Source: Piromyces finnis
Taxonomy: Eukaryota; Neocallimastigomycota; Neocallimastigomycetes; Neocallimastigales; Neocallimastigaceae
Assembly (NCBI GenBank): GCA_002104945.1
Contig: MCFH01000094.1
Coordinates: forward strand, 53,836 to 117,835
Length of the DNA stretch: 64,000 nucleotides
Reading direction: 5' to 3'
Within the stretch, counting starts at the first letter, position 1, and every line of letters begins with the position of its first letter. Of the stretch, positions 50,201 to 61,391 are shown in pieces. The position numbers and the translations under genes were made by a program. A model generated the notes under the pieces. It was not told the DNA's origin. It saw nothing but the letters and a program-made list of their open reading frames with translations, and did no database searches.

Positions 50201-51792
50201 AATTCCTTATATACATCTGGAATTTCTACAATATTTTCTCTAACATCTTCACCACTATTTTCATCATTTGAAAGAACACTACATACAATATACTTTTGAA
50301 CATTCTTTTTATTTAATTTTAAATTTTTACTACATTTCTTTTTAATACATGAATTTTTATTTTTATCTATAATTTTTCTATTTTCTTTATTCCTAATTTC
50401 ACTTTCTCTAATTTTTAAACTATTCTTATAATTGTTAAGTATTTCTTGTACGAGTTCCTTTTCTTTTCTTCTTTTTTCTTCTTTGGCCAATTGCGCTTCT
50501 TGATTTCTTCTTTTCATGTCTTCTGGAGTAGCACAGCAATTCAAAGAACAGAATTCGGATTTGAATTCAAGAGTTTGATCCTTAAAGCTAATTGTAGGAT
50601 CGTGTTTTCTTAACCAATTCTTACCCAGAATGACAGAAATACCAGAAGGAAGATCAGTAAGGTAGAATTGAATGGATTCTTTATGATTCTTGATGTTCAT
50701 GATTAAAGGAATTGTTTCATACTTCAAGAATCCATTACCACCTATACCTTCAACAAACTTATCCTTAAACATTCTTTGGAATGGGATCTTGTACTTGTCC
50801 ACGGCTTTCCAATCCAAAAAGTCTAAGTCCGAACCAGAATCCACAAGAGCCTTAAGATACACTCCATTATTGACTTGTAATAGAATGTCATAAACATTTA
50901 ACATTCTTCTTCCAGCGGTAGTAGCCATAAACGCTTTTGGTCTATTTATAACCTTATCCTTAAGTTGAGGACAATCCTTCTTAATATGTCCAGTCCTTTT
51001 GCAGAAGAAACATTTTCTAGGCTTAGCTGAGGTGGTAGGGTTTTCTTGGTCTACATAATTTCTATATTTTACACCATAAGAGAGGTACCTTGTTCCTAAG
51101 TCTCTGTTATATCTTCGGTTCTTCTTTCCGTCGACATCCATAGGATCCTTTCCGAAGACTTTCCATTCTACTTCTACATTGGCAGCAACAACATTAATTA
51201 ACTCAGTTATCTTTCTAATTCTTGGGTAAAGGAGCTTCGCTTTTTCCTTGACTGAAGTTGGTAAACCTTCCATAAAGAAATGGATCTTTGCTTCATCATT
51301 AAAGGACGAGTCTCTAGCCATCTTCTCAAATTCCTCGCAGTAGTCCATGACGTTCTTGAATTGGCTTGATTTTAACTTTGCAAGTCGACTGTTGGCTACA
51401 TCGGCACTGTTACAGGTTTTATAGCGAGCCTTCATTGCCTCAATAAAATCTTCATAGGAGTTCAACAGGGGGCTTTCTTCTCTTTCCAAGTCGGCAAACC
51501 ATTCGGCGGCGGTTCCTTCCAGGTAGCATCCCAAGATATCCAGCTTGTAGGCGTCGGTAGCATCTTCTTCTAAGTTATATTTGAAATATTTCTCCAATCT
51601 TGCCAGGAAGTAAAGAAGTTCACTTCTTTTTCCTGAAAATCTTGGAGGTTTTGGGATGAGTCTTCCCCTGGTGTTAACGCTTTTACCAGTCTCATCCTCA
51701 ATGTCCATCATGGAACTCGCCTCAGAGCCTACGTCACTGGCTCCAGCTATTCCATCACTACGGTTGTCTAACATTCTATATCTAGTACTCAT
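47290..51792 (-). CDS. Gag-pol polyprotein of element C (Ty3/gypsy, with chromodomain)
   Basis: 1500 residues, co-linear with the product of A: Gag; zinc knuckle; protease D318-S-G; reverse transcriptase YIDD (D715, D716); RNase H D862, E905, D932 and D975; integrase D1154, D1214, E1250; and a chromodomain at the C-terminus. All four RNase H ligands are present, unlike A. I start at ATG 51792; the frame is open to a TTG at 51858. Between the divergent N-terminal ~30 and C-terminal ~45 residues, I see only about five differences from A. Intact and likely functional. The chromodomain may help choose chromatin targets, as known for chromoviruses. Confidence 0.96.
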   Translation of the reverse strand: MSTRYRMLDNRSDGIAGASDVGSEASSMMDIEDETGKSVNTRGRLIPKPPRFSGKRSELLYFLARLEKYFKYNLEEDATDAYKLDILGCYLEGTAAEWFADLEREESPLLNSYEDFIEAMKARYKTCNSADVANSRLAKLKSSQFKNVMDYCEEFEKMARDSSFNDEAKIHFFMEGLPTSVKEKAKLLYPRIRKITELINVVAANVEVEWKVFGKDPMDVDGKKNRRYNRDLGTRYLSYGVKYRNYVDQENPTTSAKPRKCFFCKRTGHIKKDCPQLKDKVINRPKAFMATTAGRRMLNVYDILLQVNNGVYLKALVDSGSDLDFLDWKAVDKYKIPFQRMFKDKFVEGIGGNGFLKYETIPLIMNIKNHKESIQFYLTDLPSGISVILGKNWLRKHDPTISFKDQTLEFKSEFCSLNCCATPEDMKRRNQEAQLAKEEKRRKEKELVQEILNNYKNSLKIRESEIRNKENRKIIDKNKNSCIKKKCSKNLKLNKKNVQKYIVCSVLSNDENSGEDVRENIVEIPDVYKEFENVFDEVECNELPPHRIYDCKIRLKDKDNLFYGPLYPLTEEERNTLKEYISENLEKGFIRPSTSPAGAPVLFVRKKDGTLRLCVDYRRLNENTIRDSYPLPLISELFDRLREAKVFTKLDLKSAYNLVRINEGDEYKTAFRTRFGHFEYLVMPFGLKNAPATFQHFINDVLGEYLDEFAFSYIDDILIYSKNLEEHRKHVKKVLQRLKENGLYAKLSKCEFETSETTFLGHVISDKGISMDPKKVKAIMEWPVPTSVKEVQSFIGLCNYYRRFIPNFASIAKPLHNLTKKDVNFHWPEECNEAFCILKKFFTEEPILIHADPELPFVVETDASNFAIGAVLSQRLPDNNELHPICYYSRGLTKSEKNYPIYDKELLAVIEALKQWRHYLEGAKHQFMIYTDHKNLTFPRKPELLSQRQIRWNLFLTRYDFKIQYRPGKEGGKPDAFSRRPDYEKEKINKEDEEAYSCLTVKEIEDTLCLVSIRGNLKEDLIKEIKEDEEIKELIKILQGKSTANKKYKKLMKNFKLSEEGILLYKSLIYVPKKMRDIIISMHHDNPIHGHFGIIKTKELITRNFVWINMTQDIVKFIASCKVCGAAKVDRHRPYGLLQPLPTPERPWSSVSMDFITDLPKSKEKTVIMVVVDRLTKMAHFIPFRMIPTAQIAADVFFREVFRLHGLPDEIISDRGTQFTSEFWQRLCTLLNIKHNISSAHHPQTDGQTERVNSILEQFLRCYINKRKDNWMNLLPYAEFAYNNTLQQSINQTPFFANYGQNPRFSTEIPADSDNRRANRHASQMQDNIKFLKKNLEKAKERYKKYADCIRLIGPKLKVGDLVWLKRPDLLPKGPPKLTNKKLGPFKIIEKTGPVSYKLELPESLRCHPVFHISNLEPFVEREVEVNESTSRIPNIATDSTEGRIPLKIVSEKVVNGTKYYFMVWKSLLPSESTWLREDEIEDPQLIQEYLKHKSLRGST

Positions 51793-52149
51793 ATTACTAC
51801 TTAATAAACAACAAATAGTCAACCAATATTTAATATCCCAATTATTTAATTTGCTCAACTTTATTTTCTATACTTATTTTAAACTTTCTTATTAATAACT
51901 AAAACCAAATAATGTATTATATATTATTAACTAAACTAGTATTTTTATATTATTACTATTTATTAATTATTAACTATTAAACTATTTTAACAACAAATTA
52001 TTCTATACCAAATAATTTTAAAATACCCCGAAATTAACTAAAATTAATTTCTAACAAAAAAATTTTTTTTTTTTTTTTTTTTTTTTAATATTAATATTTT
52101 TTATATAATCCCCGAATTTAATCTATTATTAAATTCTCACTATAATTAA

Positions 52150-52198
<49 letters not shown>

Positions 52199-52251
52199 CT
52201 ATTACTATTCGTATACAAAGGTGAACTTTCTATTCTAATAAGTTGGAAAAT
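51793..52251 (-). other. 5' leader of element C with poly(A) tracts and primer site
   Basis: On the minus strand A-runs occur at 52157-52198 (42 nt) and about 52062-52086 (25 nt). Minus-strand attttccaact at 52241-52251 directly follows the LTR and is the perfect complement of 52511-52521 in the LTR. Confidence 0.82.
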
Positions 52252-53078
52252 TGTAAAATATTCTAAACTAAGTTCAGGTTTGTATACACTCAATATTCTA
52301 AACTACACTCTAAATTATTTTTAATTTTTTATATTTTATTTATTAAATTATTTTAAAATAACTAAACTAAAACAACCGTTGATTACTTTACCGTGAAGGA
52401 TATTTTACCAGAGCCCTCACTAGGTAATCAATTTATTTTATTTAAAACTAAAATTATTAATCTAAACTATAAACTAATGTTAATTTATCTATACTAAATT
52501 AACCTATACGATTTTCCAACTATCGTTTCAATAGTTGAAAAATTTTCTTTATTTATACTTTTTAAATAAATTGAATAAATTCTAATATACATGTTTTAAT
52601 ATTATAATTTTACATTGTTTATATTTATACATTTATTAAAAGAAATTATTTGTATTAAACTATTTAAATTCAATTTATTTACTAAAGAATTTTCTAAACT
52701 TAAAATAAAGTTTTGATTTATTTACTATATGGTTGATTATATTTCAAACATATATTTAATTTATTTATTTCTAATTTTGAGGCTTAGTTTATAAAAAAAA
52801 TTTTTTCTTATCTAAAATATTTATTGGTTAAAAAGTATTTAATTTAAAAAATTTATTTTATCATCAAAAACTTTATCTTATCATAAAATTAAATTTACAT
52901 AAATTTATGTTAATGTATTGTAATACATTATTTTATCGTAACTTTAGATTTCACATAGATTTATGTTAATGTATTGTGATATAAATTTTGTAAAGATTTA
53001 CGGTACATTAATTCAATACATTGTACATTATTTTAAATACGTATTAAATACATTATTCTATTAATACAATATTTTACA
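52252..53078 (-). repeat. 5' LTR of element C
   Basis: 827 bp, carrying the predicted promoter at 52511-52557. Confidence 0.93.
52511..52557 (-). promoter_or_regulatory. Core promoter and predicted transcript start of C
   Basis: Minus-strand TATAAATAAAG starts at 52557. The 11-mer agttggaaaat starts 36 bp downstream at 52521. Confidence 0.62.
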
Positions 53079-53107
53079 AATTTAATTATTTATAAAAATT
53101 TTATAAA

Positions 53108-53189
53108 GTCAGTTTGTCCGAGTGGTTAAGGAGTCAGACTTGAAATCTGATGGGCTTTGCCCGCGCAGGTTCAAATCCTGCAGCTGACG
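53108..53189 (+). tRNA. tRNA-Ser (anticodon TGA)
   Basis: 82 nt with the long variable arm typical of tRNA-Ser (tgggctttgcccgc). Acceptor gtcagtt pairs with agctgac, then discriminator G. The anticodon stem cagac carries loop ttgaaat (TGA). The T-arm is gcaggttcaaatcctgc. A T6 run lies at about 53209. Element C ends 29 bp upstream. Confidence 0.96.
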
Positions 53190-53747
53190 AAACAAAAGGA
53201 AAGGTTAATTTTTTAAAATATAGATCATTACTCATTCCTCCTTCAAATAATTTTATTAAATTTTAAATTATGTATATTATAATTAATGTAAATTTATTAA
53301 ATAGATTAATTATTCATTAATGTATTTGAAAAGTATAAAACTCATGGATAATAATTTAATAATGGAATCTTTTGAAAAATCTTTAAGCTACATAACTCTA
53401 TTTAATGATTAATTAATAATTTTAATTAATAATATGCTAATATATTTATTAATAGATAAAAATTATATAATAAAACATATTCTTTATTAATAAAATAAGT
53501 AGTGTTAGGGCATTCTAACCTAACTTATCTTATTTGTTCCTCAATATTTAACATATATTTATTGATAAATAAAATATTAATTAAAAAAATAATGTTTACT
53601 AAAAGTGTATTTTTCATATTTATGTGTTTATTTAATAATTTTGTTTATAAGTAGTTTTATATTATATAAACGAAACAAGTATTCTTATTTTCTTTCTCAA
53701 ATTAGTTATAATTAATTATTTTATTATTAATTTGCAAAATAAGTTAT
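53190..53747. other. AT-rich spacer
   Basis: Nothing recognised except possible Pol III termination T-runs just after tRNA-Ser. Confidence 0.5.
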
Positions 53748-54425
53748 TGTAAAGATATAATATATATCTTTAGATTATTTAATAATTAATTATTAATTAT
53801 AAAATTTTTTGAATAAATTTCATGGAATAATTTAATAATAAATTATTTTATAATAATTCCGTTAAATTTAAATTAAGATAAATATTTAAATTTAAGGAAT
53901 AAAAGAATTTTAATTAAATTAATTACTTCAAATATTTAAACAATTAAAATATTTTTTAAATACTTTTATTTAAATTTAGAATAGCTTAATAATTTTAACT
54001 TAGTTTAAAAATAAATTTGTTTATATTTAAATAGGAAATATATTAAGAATAGTATTGATAATATTAAATTAATTTATATATAATACATGGACTTTATTCA
54101 ATTTTGAGTTTACTCAAATTAAATTAAAAGTATAATGAATTAGTTTTAGTTTAGTTTTGTTGTTTTATTATTTAGTTAGATTAGTTTTGTTTATTTTATA
54201 TTAAATAGATGTTTATTTAAATAGCATAATATATTAGAATATAATTATGAAAAAATATAAATACATGTAATTTTTATTTGTTAAATCAATATAATTGTTA
54301 TTTTAAATTTTGATAATTAATAAAAGTGAAAAAGTTGTGATAAAAAATATTCTTTTATTTTTTGTTTTCGTGTTTAGTTGTTTTATTGTTAAATATATAA
54401 TCTGTTTTAAGATTAATATTTTACA
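53748..54425 (+). repeat. Solo LTR, H family, copy 4
   Basis: 678 bp, tgtaaagatata … aatattttaca, with a perfect gttat duplication (53743-53747 and 54426-54430). Confidence 0.93.
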
Positions 54426-54773
54426 GTTATTTATGATTTATTTATAAGTAACTTCTTATAAAATAGTACAACTGATTCAGAAAAATGTAAAAATTATAGG
54501 AATATTAAAATTAATTCAACTACTAATTTTTGTATATAATAAAAATTTATAGTAAGATAATTATAAAATATATTGTAAAATTAATATTTTAAGTTAAGAT
54601 TTAGTTTATCCAGGATAGTTAACGTTATTATAGTTTATCATAAAAATAAAAAAGTACTTTATATAAAAATATGTACTGAAAAATAATTAAATTTATAAAT
54701 TATATATTAATATAATAATAGGAATTAAAACATTGATAGATACAAATTAAAAGATTTAACATGTATAAATTAT

Positions 54774-55163
54774 TGTAAAGAATTAATGTTCAAAAATAAA
54801 AACACAAATATATAAAAAGGAAAATAATAAAAGTAAATAAAATTTTATTATAACAGGTTAGGGTTTAATAATTTTCTTTTTATTATAAAATTTTTTTGTT
54901 AATAAAAACTCGAATTAAAAATTTTTTTAAACGAATTTCACTCGTATTTATATGAAAAATCTATAAATTAAATTTATAAAAATTTTACAACTTAATTATT
55001 TAAACCAATCAGAAAATATCTTTTTTGGTAAGATTTTCGTTGTAAAAAATTATTTTAATAATTAATATAAAATGAATTTGTGAGGGTTCAAACTCAAGCA
55101 GTCCAAACCAAAGTCTTAGCAACTAACCACTAATACAGATTATTAATTTCTATCATGTTTTAC
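54774..55163 (-). repeat. Repeat S, copy 1, with tRNA-like segment
   Basis: Inverted, diverged copy of 55604-56040. On the minus strand a tRNA-like stretch (tagtggttagttgctaag … gagtttgaacc) is at about 55082-55135. The left end starts tgtaaag. The right end is poorly defined and no target duplication is seen. Confidence 0.6.
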
Positions 55164-55211
55164 TTTGTGTAAGAATTAATATTAAATTACTTAATATTTA
55201 TTCTTAGTTTT

Positions 55212-56702
55212 TGTCAAAAATACTAGTGAAATCTACAATTTCAAGATCACTTGAAATTGTGAAATTACTTATGAAATTTTCAAAATCAATAATATTTTAG
55301 CTTCAAATAAATTATAAAATTATATTAAGAGATATTCAAAAAATTTAGAAAAGGTTAAGATATGACCTTTACCCTTAATAATTTTTATAATAAATAACTT
55401 TAACCCTTATCGTCAAAATTGAATAAGGAAAAAAGTGCGTATCTCCTCAACGAATGACGATTTTTGATAATTGTGTTTTGAGAAATTATGGGTTCATTAG
55501 AAAGCCACGCTCGAGAACTACAACATATGTTAATACGAGCATGATATCTCTGCTGGTTCATGAGATATTAAAATTTAAAGATAATTACGAACAAATGATT
55601 AATTGTAACGAATCGTAGAAATAATGAAATGAAATTGTCTTAGTGGTTAGTAACTAAGACTTTGGTCCGAATGTCTTGAGTTCGAGATCTCTAAATTACT
55701 TTCTTTATTTATTTTATTTTAATTTTTTATTTTGATTTTTTTACCAACACGAAATTCTTTGATTGGTTAAGATATTTAAGTTGTAAAAAATCTTTTAAAT
55801 TAATTTTAAAAATTTTTATATAAATACGAGTGAATTTTTCTAAATAATTTAAGAAAATTGAGTTTTTATTAATTAATAAATTATTGTTAAACACTAACTT
55901 ATTAAGTTAGAAATTGTGTGTTTTTAATAATAATTTTAAATATTAATAATTAACAGTAATTAAAAGTGTTTTATATTTACTAAGTTATTTTAGTAAATTA
56001 TTATAAATTTCTTTTATTGTTAAGAACACATTTCTTTACATTAATGAAAATTCAGAGAATGATTACCCCTGATGTATCAATCATAAATCATTCTGTAAAA
56101 CTAAATTATCTTTTCCTATTGATTAAAGCAAATTAAATTAAATTAAATTAAATTACATTGTAATAATTCTCCGGAAGATAACAATTATTTCAATAATAAG
56201 ACAAATTATAATCTTTGAATTAAAAGATTATAAACATTATACTTATATTCAATGAATTATATTAGAGTTAGATAATAATTAATATTATAAATATTATTAA
56301 CAATACTTAATCTTAATAATCATGAATAAGCTTTAAGTTTAGTTTTAATATTATAAAATATATTATAAATACAATCATGTATTGAAAAGTTATTTTATTA
56401 TTAAATGTAAATTTACAGATAGCATAAATAGTTTAGAATATTTTATAAATTTAATTCTTTGTAAAGATTATTACTTATTACATTAATACTTTACTATTAA
56501 ATAATCTTATTATTACATTTTATTAATATATTATTTAAATAAAATAAAGAAATTATTTTAACCACAATATATAATTTAAATATTTATTTATAAAATGATT
56601 AAGATTATTTTAATAAAACATTTTTTCTAACCTAATTATCTTTTATCTTTTATTTAATTTAATATTTTAATATTAAATTATAATTTTAGTAAAACTTTTA
56701 CA
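55212..56702. repeat. Solo LTR, family B, copy 3, split by repeat S
   Basis: Same orientation and sequence as 42740-43761. S2 (55604-56040) interrupts it. The flanks gtttt and gtttg differ by one base. Confidence 0.82.
55604..56040. repeat. Solo LTR-like repeat S, copy 2, with tRNA-like segment
   Basis: 437 bp, tgtaacgaatcg … ttctttaca, with a perfect ttaat duplication (55599-55603 and 56041-56045), inside LTR B3. At 55635-55692 it holds a tRNA-like stretch: cttagtggttagtaactaag resembles box A and gagttcgagatct resembles box B, but the anticodon and T stems do not fold well. Confidence 0.8.
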
Positions 56703-56705
56703 GTT

Positions 56706-57313
56706 TGTCATGAATATTAGTGGATTCATGATTATTTATTTAATTAGTGTCTTATTCATTTAATTAATTAGAAATATTTTATTATAAAACATAATTAAAT
56801 AATATTTTAAGAGATATTTATTAATTATAATTATTATGATTTTATACTTATTAAAGTTTAAAATAATATCTTTTGTTCATTTGATTATGAATGAAATTAA
56901 AATTAAAATATAAAATAATCATTCCTTCTACAAATGATTTATAATATGACTTTATAATTATTAAATATGACACGAGTTTTTGAAAAGTCATATATAAGTA
57001 ATATATAATTAATTTATAGAATAGTAATTAATATAAACAATTAATAATGTATTAAATTTAAAATGTATTCCTTTAATATTAAAAAGAGTATAAATACTCA
57101 AGAAAAATTCCTATCATTAAGAATTTCGAGAGTTCATTAATTTAAATATTTATTCTAATAAAAATAATAAATAAATAAAAATTTTTCTTTAAATAAAAAT
57201 TTTATTAATAAATAAAGTTAATTAATAAAATAATATTTATTTATTTAATTATTTATTTAATAATTTAGGGTAAAATAGTGCGTTCCAACCTAACAGAAGT
57301 GAAAAACCTAACA
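56706..57313. repeat. Solo LTR, family L, copy 2
   Basis: 608 bp, tgtcatgaatat … aacctaaca. Matches 23685-24329. The flanks do not match. Confidence 0.68.
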
Positions 57314-57394
57314 TATTTAGATTATATAATTGTACATTACATATAAATTTATTTAGTATATTAATTATTTATACATTTAATTACATTAATAATA

Positions 57395-57960
57395 TTTAAT
57401 AGAAAATGATAATATCTGTATCTAAAATTTAATAAATAGAAATAAAGAAAATAAAATAAATGATTTTTATACTTGTTCATTTACAAGTATTAGTTAATTT
57501 TTAAAAATATAAGTTTGTTATGTTTAATTATAAGATTATGATATTATTTAATAACTCTAGTATTATTAAATAATTAAAAATCAAAACATCTAGTATGTAT
57601 TATAAAAGTTGTAAAGAAAATATTGTTTTATTAAATATCTAATTTTTCTCTCTTGGATAATTAATAATCATTATAATATATAAATTTAATATAACTATCT
57701 AATTTTTACAGATTAATAGGAATATTTTTAAAATAAAGTAATTCTAACACTATTTATACATTTATATTATTTTAAAGTATTATATTATTAAACAATAATT
57801 AACTATTTAATGAATAAACAAATAAATAAATAATTTCTTGTTTACATTTATAATTTTAAAATTAATAATTTATATAAATATTTTAATACTAATTTAATTA
57901 CTATTAATCTGTGTTTAAAATAATGTTATTATAATAATATTTAATTTAGAAATTTAGTTG
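57395..57960 (+). repeat. Dispersed repeat J, plus-strand copy
   Basis: It runs from gataatatctgtatct to aatctgtgtttaaaataatg. Confidence 0.68.
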
Positions 57961-58600
57961 TTTATCAGATGTGAAGAATTAATGCTATTAAATGCTATAA
58001 TAACATAAATTCTTATAAGAATTCATAATATATGCTTAATTTAACATAAGATATGGTATCTAATGTGATATAATTTATGTAATAATATATATTATTATAT
58101 GAATTTAATAATATTATAAAAATCTAATATTATAATGATTATTTATATTTAAATAATATTTCATTTTATATTTAAATAATATTTCATTTTATATTTAAAT
58201 GATATTTATTTTATATTTAAATTATAGTTATTTAATATTTAATATGTATTATTATAGTAAATAATATTATTAATTATTAACCAATAATAGTTAATATAGA
58301 TTAATAATATTATAAAAGAAAACATGTAAACAAACGCTAATACTTTAGCGTTAGTACTAAAGTATAATAATATAATAAATAATTAATAATAAAGAATAAT
58401 TATATTTAAAATAGTTAAAGATACTTTATGTTAATAAGAGAAATAAGGCGAATAAACATTTATTATTATATAACTAAATTGTATTATTCATTATTTAATT
58501 ACTAATTTCTTTATAGAATTTAATATAAAAACATTATTTATAATATTAGCTCGTATGGGAGGTTGTTATTTATTTAATTTCTTTTATATAAAATAATATA
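57961..58600. repeat. Dispersed repeat N, copy 2 (inverted)
   Basis: Reverse complement of 25013-25620. Contains a tatatttaaataatatttc tandem array (about 58144-58225) and the perfect hairpin aacgctaa/ttagcgtt at 58333-58352. Confidence 0.55.
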
Positions 58601-58639
58601 TAAATCTATCCTTCTTATAGAAAATATAATAAACCTTTT

Positions 58640-59135
58640 ATATATAATTTGTTACAATTATTAAATTAAAGATTATAGATGTAAACTTTTTGTTTATTTA
58701 ATTATTTATTTCTTTTTAAATTAGATAATTTATAATTTATATTTGTTTATAATTATATTTTAAAATAATTATTTTGCATAAATAGTGATAGAAAATGTTC
58801 TTTTAAAAATCATTCCTAATAATTCATAAAAATTAGATATTAAATTTATATTAAATTAAATAATGATTTCCAATTATCCGAAAGAAAAAATTAGATATTT
58901 ATTTTAATATTAAAATATCTTTTATACCTTTTATAATACATACATGATGTATTAATTTTTAATTATTTAATAATACTAGAGTTATTGAGTAATATTATAA
59001 TTTTACAATCAAATTAAATAAATTTTATATTTTAAAACTAACACTTGAGAATGAAAAAGTATAAAAGTCATTAATCTCTTATATACATATTTTTTTTTCT
59101 ATTTTTAATAATATATTAAATTTTTAGATACAGAT
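58640..59135 (-). repeat. Dispersed repeat J, minus-strand copy, joined to LTR H5
   Basis: Landmarks are gtaaactttttgtttattt and acttgagaatgaaaaag. It ends at agatacagat where H5 starts. Confidence 0.62.
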
Positions 59136-60655
59136 TATAAAGATATTATATAATAATATATATCTTTAGAATATTAATAATTATCTATTAATTATTAAAT
59201 AATAAATCAATATTTAGTAAAACTAACTATATAATTCTTGGAATAAATTTTATGGAATATTTTAATAATTAATTATTTCATAATAATTCCGTTAAATTTA
59301 AATTAAGATAAATATTTAAATTTAAGGAATAAAAGAGTTTTAATTAAATTTAAATATTTCAAAGATTTTAAATAATCAAAATTACTTTAAAAACTTTTTA
59401 GTAACTTAGTTTTAAAAATAGATTTGTTTATATTCCAATAGGAATTACATTAATAATAGCATTAATTTTTAAATAATACATGGGCTTTATTTAATTTTGA
59501 GTTTACACAAATTGAATTAAAAGCATAATGAATTAGTAATTAGATAAGTTTTGTTTATTTTATATTAAATATATGTTTATTTAAATAGAATTATATATTA
59601 GAATATAATTATAAAGAAATATAAATATATGTAATTTTTGTTTATTAAATCAATGTAAATATTATCTTTAATTTATTTTTAATATTTTAATATTAACCAT
59701 TATATAGGTAATATTTTCTTAAATAAATTTTTTTTTAAAAATAAAAATTTAATGTTTTTTGTATTACTAAAAAATGTTTCAAGTATAAAATCTGTTTTGA
59801 CTTTATACTTTTACACTATAAAGATATAAAATTTATCTATTAAATAATAATTTTGATATTTTAATGGAAAATAATTTATAAAAAGCATTAAATAATAATT
59901 ATTTTAAAATATCAAAATTAAAATAAAATTAGGATAAACATTTAAATTAATGGATAATTAAATTTGAATATTTCAAATATTCAAATTAAATCTTAGAAAG
60001 TTTTTATTTAATTAAAATTAAAATTAGTTAAATAACTTTAGCGTAGTTTTAAAATAAGTCTTTAGTAAGAAATATATTATATATAGTATTATTAATATTA
60101 AATTAATATATGGGTAATGCATGGACTGTTGGACTGTATTAAATTTGTAGTATATTCAACTTGAATCAAAAGTGTAATTAACTAGTTTTAGTATAATTTT
60201 ATTATTTTATTATTGATTTAAATTTGTATTAAATTAGTTTTTGTTTATTTTGTATTAAATATATGTATAATTGAATTGAATAAAAAATATATATAATGAG
60301 TGTAAATAAGAAAAATACATGTATTTTTTTTCCAAAATTTAAATAAATGTAGTTTTTATTGACTATTATATAGTTTATAGCTTTTTAAGAGAAATTTTAT
60401 TTGCCGATTTAATATAGTCTATGTATTATTTATATATTAATTTAATATTAATAATACTAATTAAAACTATTTAAAATATATTTCTTATTGAAAAAATATT
60501 ATAGAACTAAGTTAAATTTATTAAACATTCTAAAATTAAATGTATTTAAAATTATTTTGAATATTTAAAATATCTAAAATATTTAAATTTAACTAAAATT
60601 CTGTTATTCTTAAATAATTTATTAAATTATATAAAAATATTATACCTTTACACTA
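59136..60655. repeat. Cluster of H-family LTR remnants (copies 5 and 6 plus a fragment)
   Basis: H5 is at 59136-59815 (plus; starts tataaagat instead of tgtaaagat, ends ttttaca). H6 starts at about 59817 (plus) and runs to about 60393. A minus-oriented fragment follows to about 60655 and ends ctttaca. Good target duplications are lacking, which suggests repeated insertion and recombination. Confidence 0.65.
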
Positions 60656-60674
60656 AATCTCTAAATAATAATAG

Positions 60675-61391
60675 TGTAAAAGTTTTTATTATCAAAACAG
60701 ATTATAAAATTATACAATAAAACAAAACACACAAAAGGTAAAAAAAAATAAAAACAAAAAAATATCCTTTTAAATTCTCTTTTTTTAAGTTAATTTTGTT
60801 ATTAACTAAATTATAGTCAATAACAATTATATCGTTTTTACATAGAAAATATTACATGTATATTTATTAATGATTATATTCTAATATATAATCCTATTTA
60901 ATCATACACATATTCAATATAAAACAAACAAAACCAATTTACTACTAATTTAAGTAAATAATAAAATAATAAAACTATACTAAAATTAATTAAATACACT
61001 TTTGATTCAATTTGAATATGCTACAAATTTAACACAGTCCATGTATTACCTATATATTAGAATAAATATTAATAATATTATTTGTTTATATTTACTATTA
61101 AAAATGCTAATTTAAAACTACGCTAAAGTTATTAAACTGATTTTAATTAAATAAAAACTTTTTAAGAATTAATTTGAATATTTGAAATATTTAAATTTAA
61201 TTATCCATTAATTTAAATATTTATCCTAGTTTTCATTTTAACTTTAATATTCTAAAATTAATTATTTAATTATTCCATAAAATTTATTTAATGATTTTTT
61301 ATAAATAATTTTCCATTAAAATATATTATTTAATAATTATTAATTAATTATTAAATAATTCAAAGATTTAAAAAAAATTTATATCTTTACA
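60675..61391 (-). repeat. Solo LTR, H family, copy 7
   Basis: 717 bp, tgtaaaag … atctttaca, with a perfect aatag duplication (60670-60674 and 61392-61396). Confidence 0.92.

Larger units (their letters stand above)
46452..53078 (-). mobile_element. Ty3/gypsy-type LTR retrotransposon, element C
   Basis: Complete element, sister of A on the opposite strand. The two 827-bp LTRs differ at one position seen (c/t near 47025 and 52825), indicating recent insertion. A perfect aattt duplication flanks it (46447-46451 and 53079-53083). It has an intact gag-pol, a purine tract beside the 3' LTR, a self-complementary primer site and poly(A) leader tracts. Its edge is 29 bp upstream of tRNA-Ser. The best candidate for an autonomous donor in the window. 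Confidence 0.96.

Noticed and set aside
55604-56040. SINE interpretation of repeat S
   Set aside because: TG/CA ends and a perfect 5-bp duplication fit an LTR better, despite the tRNA-like module.
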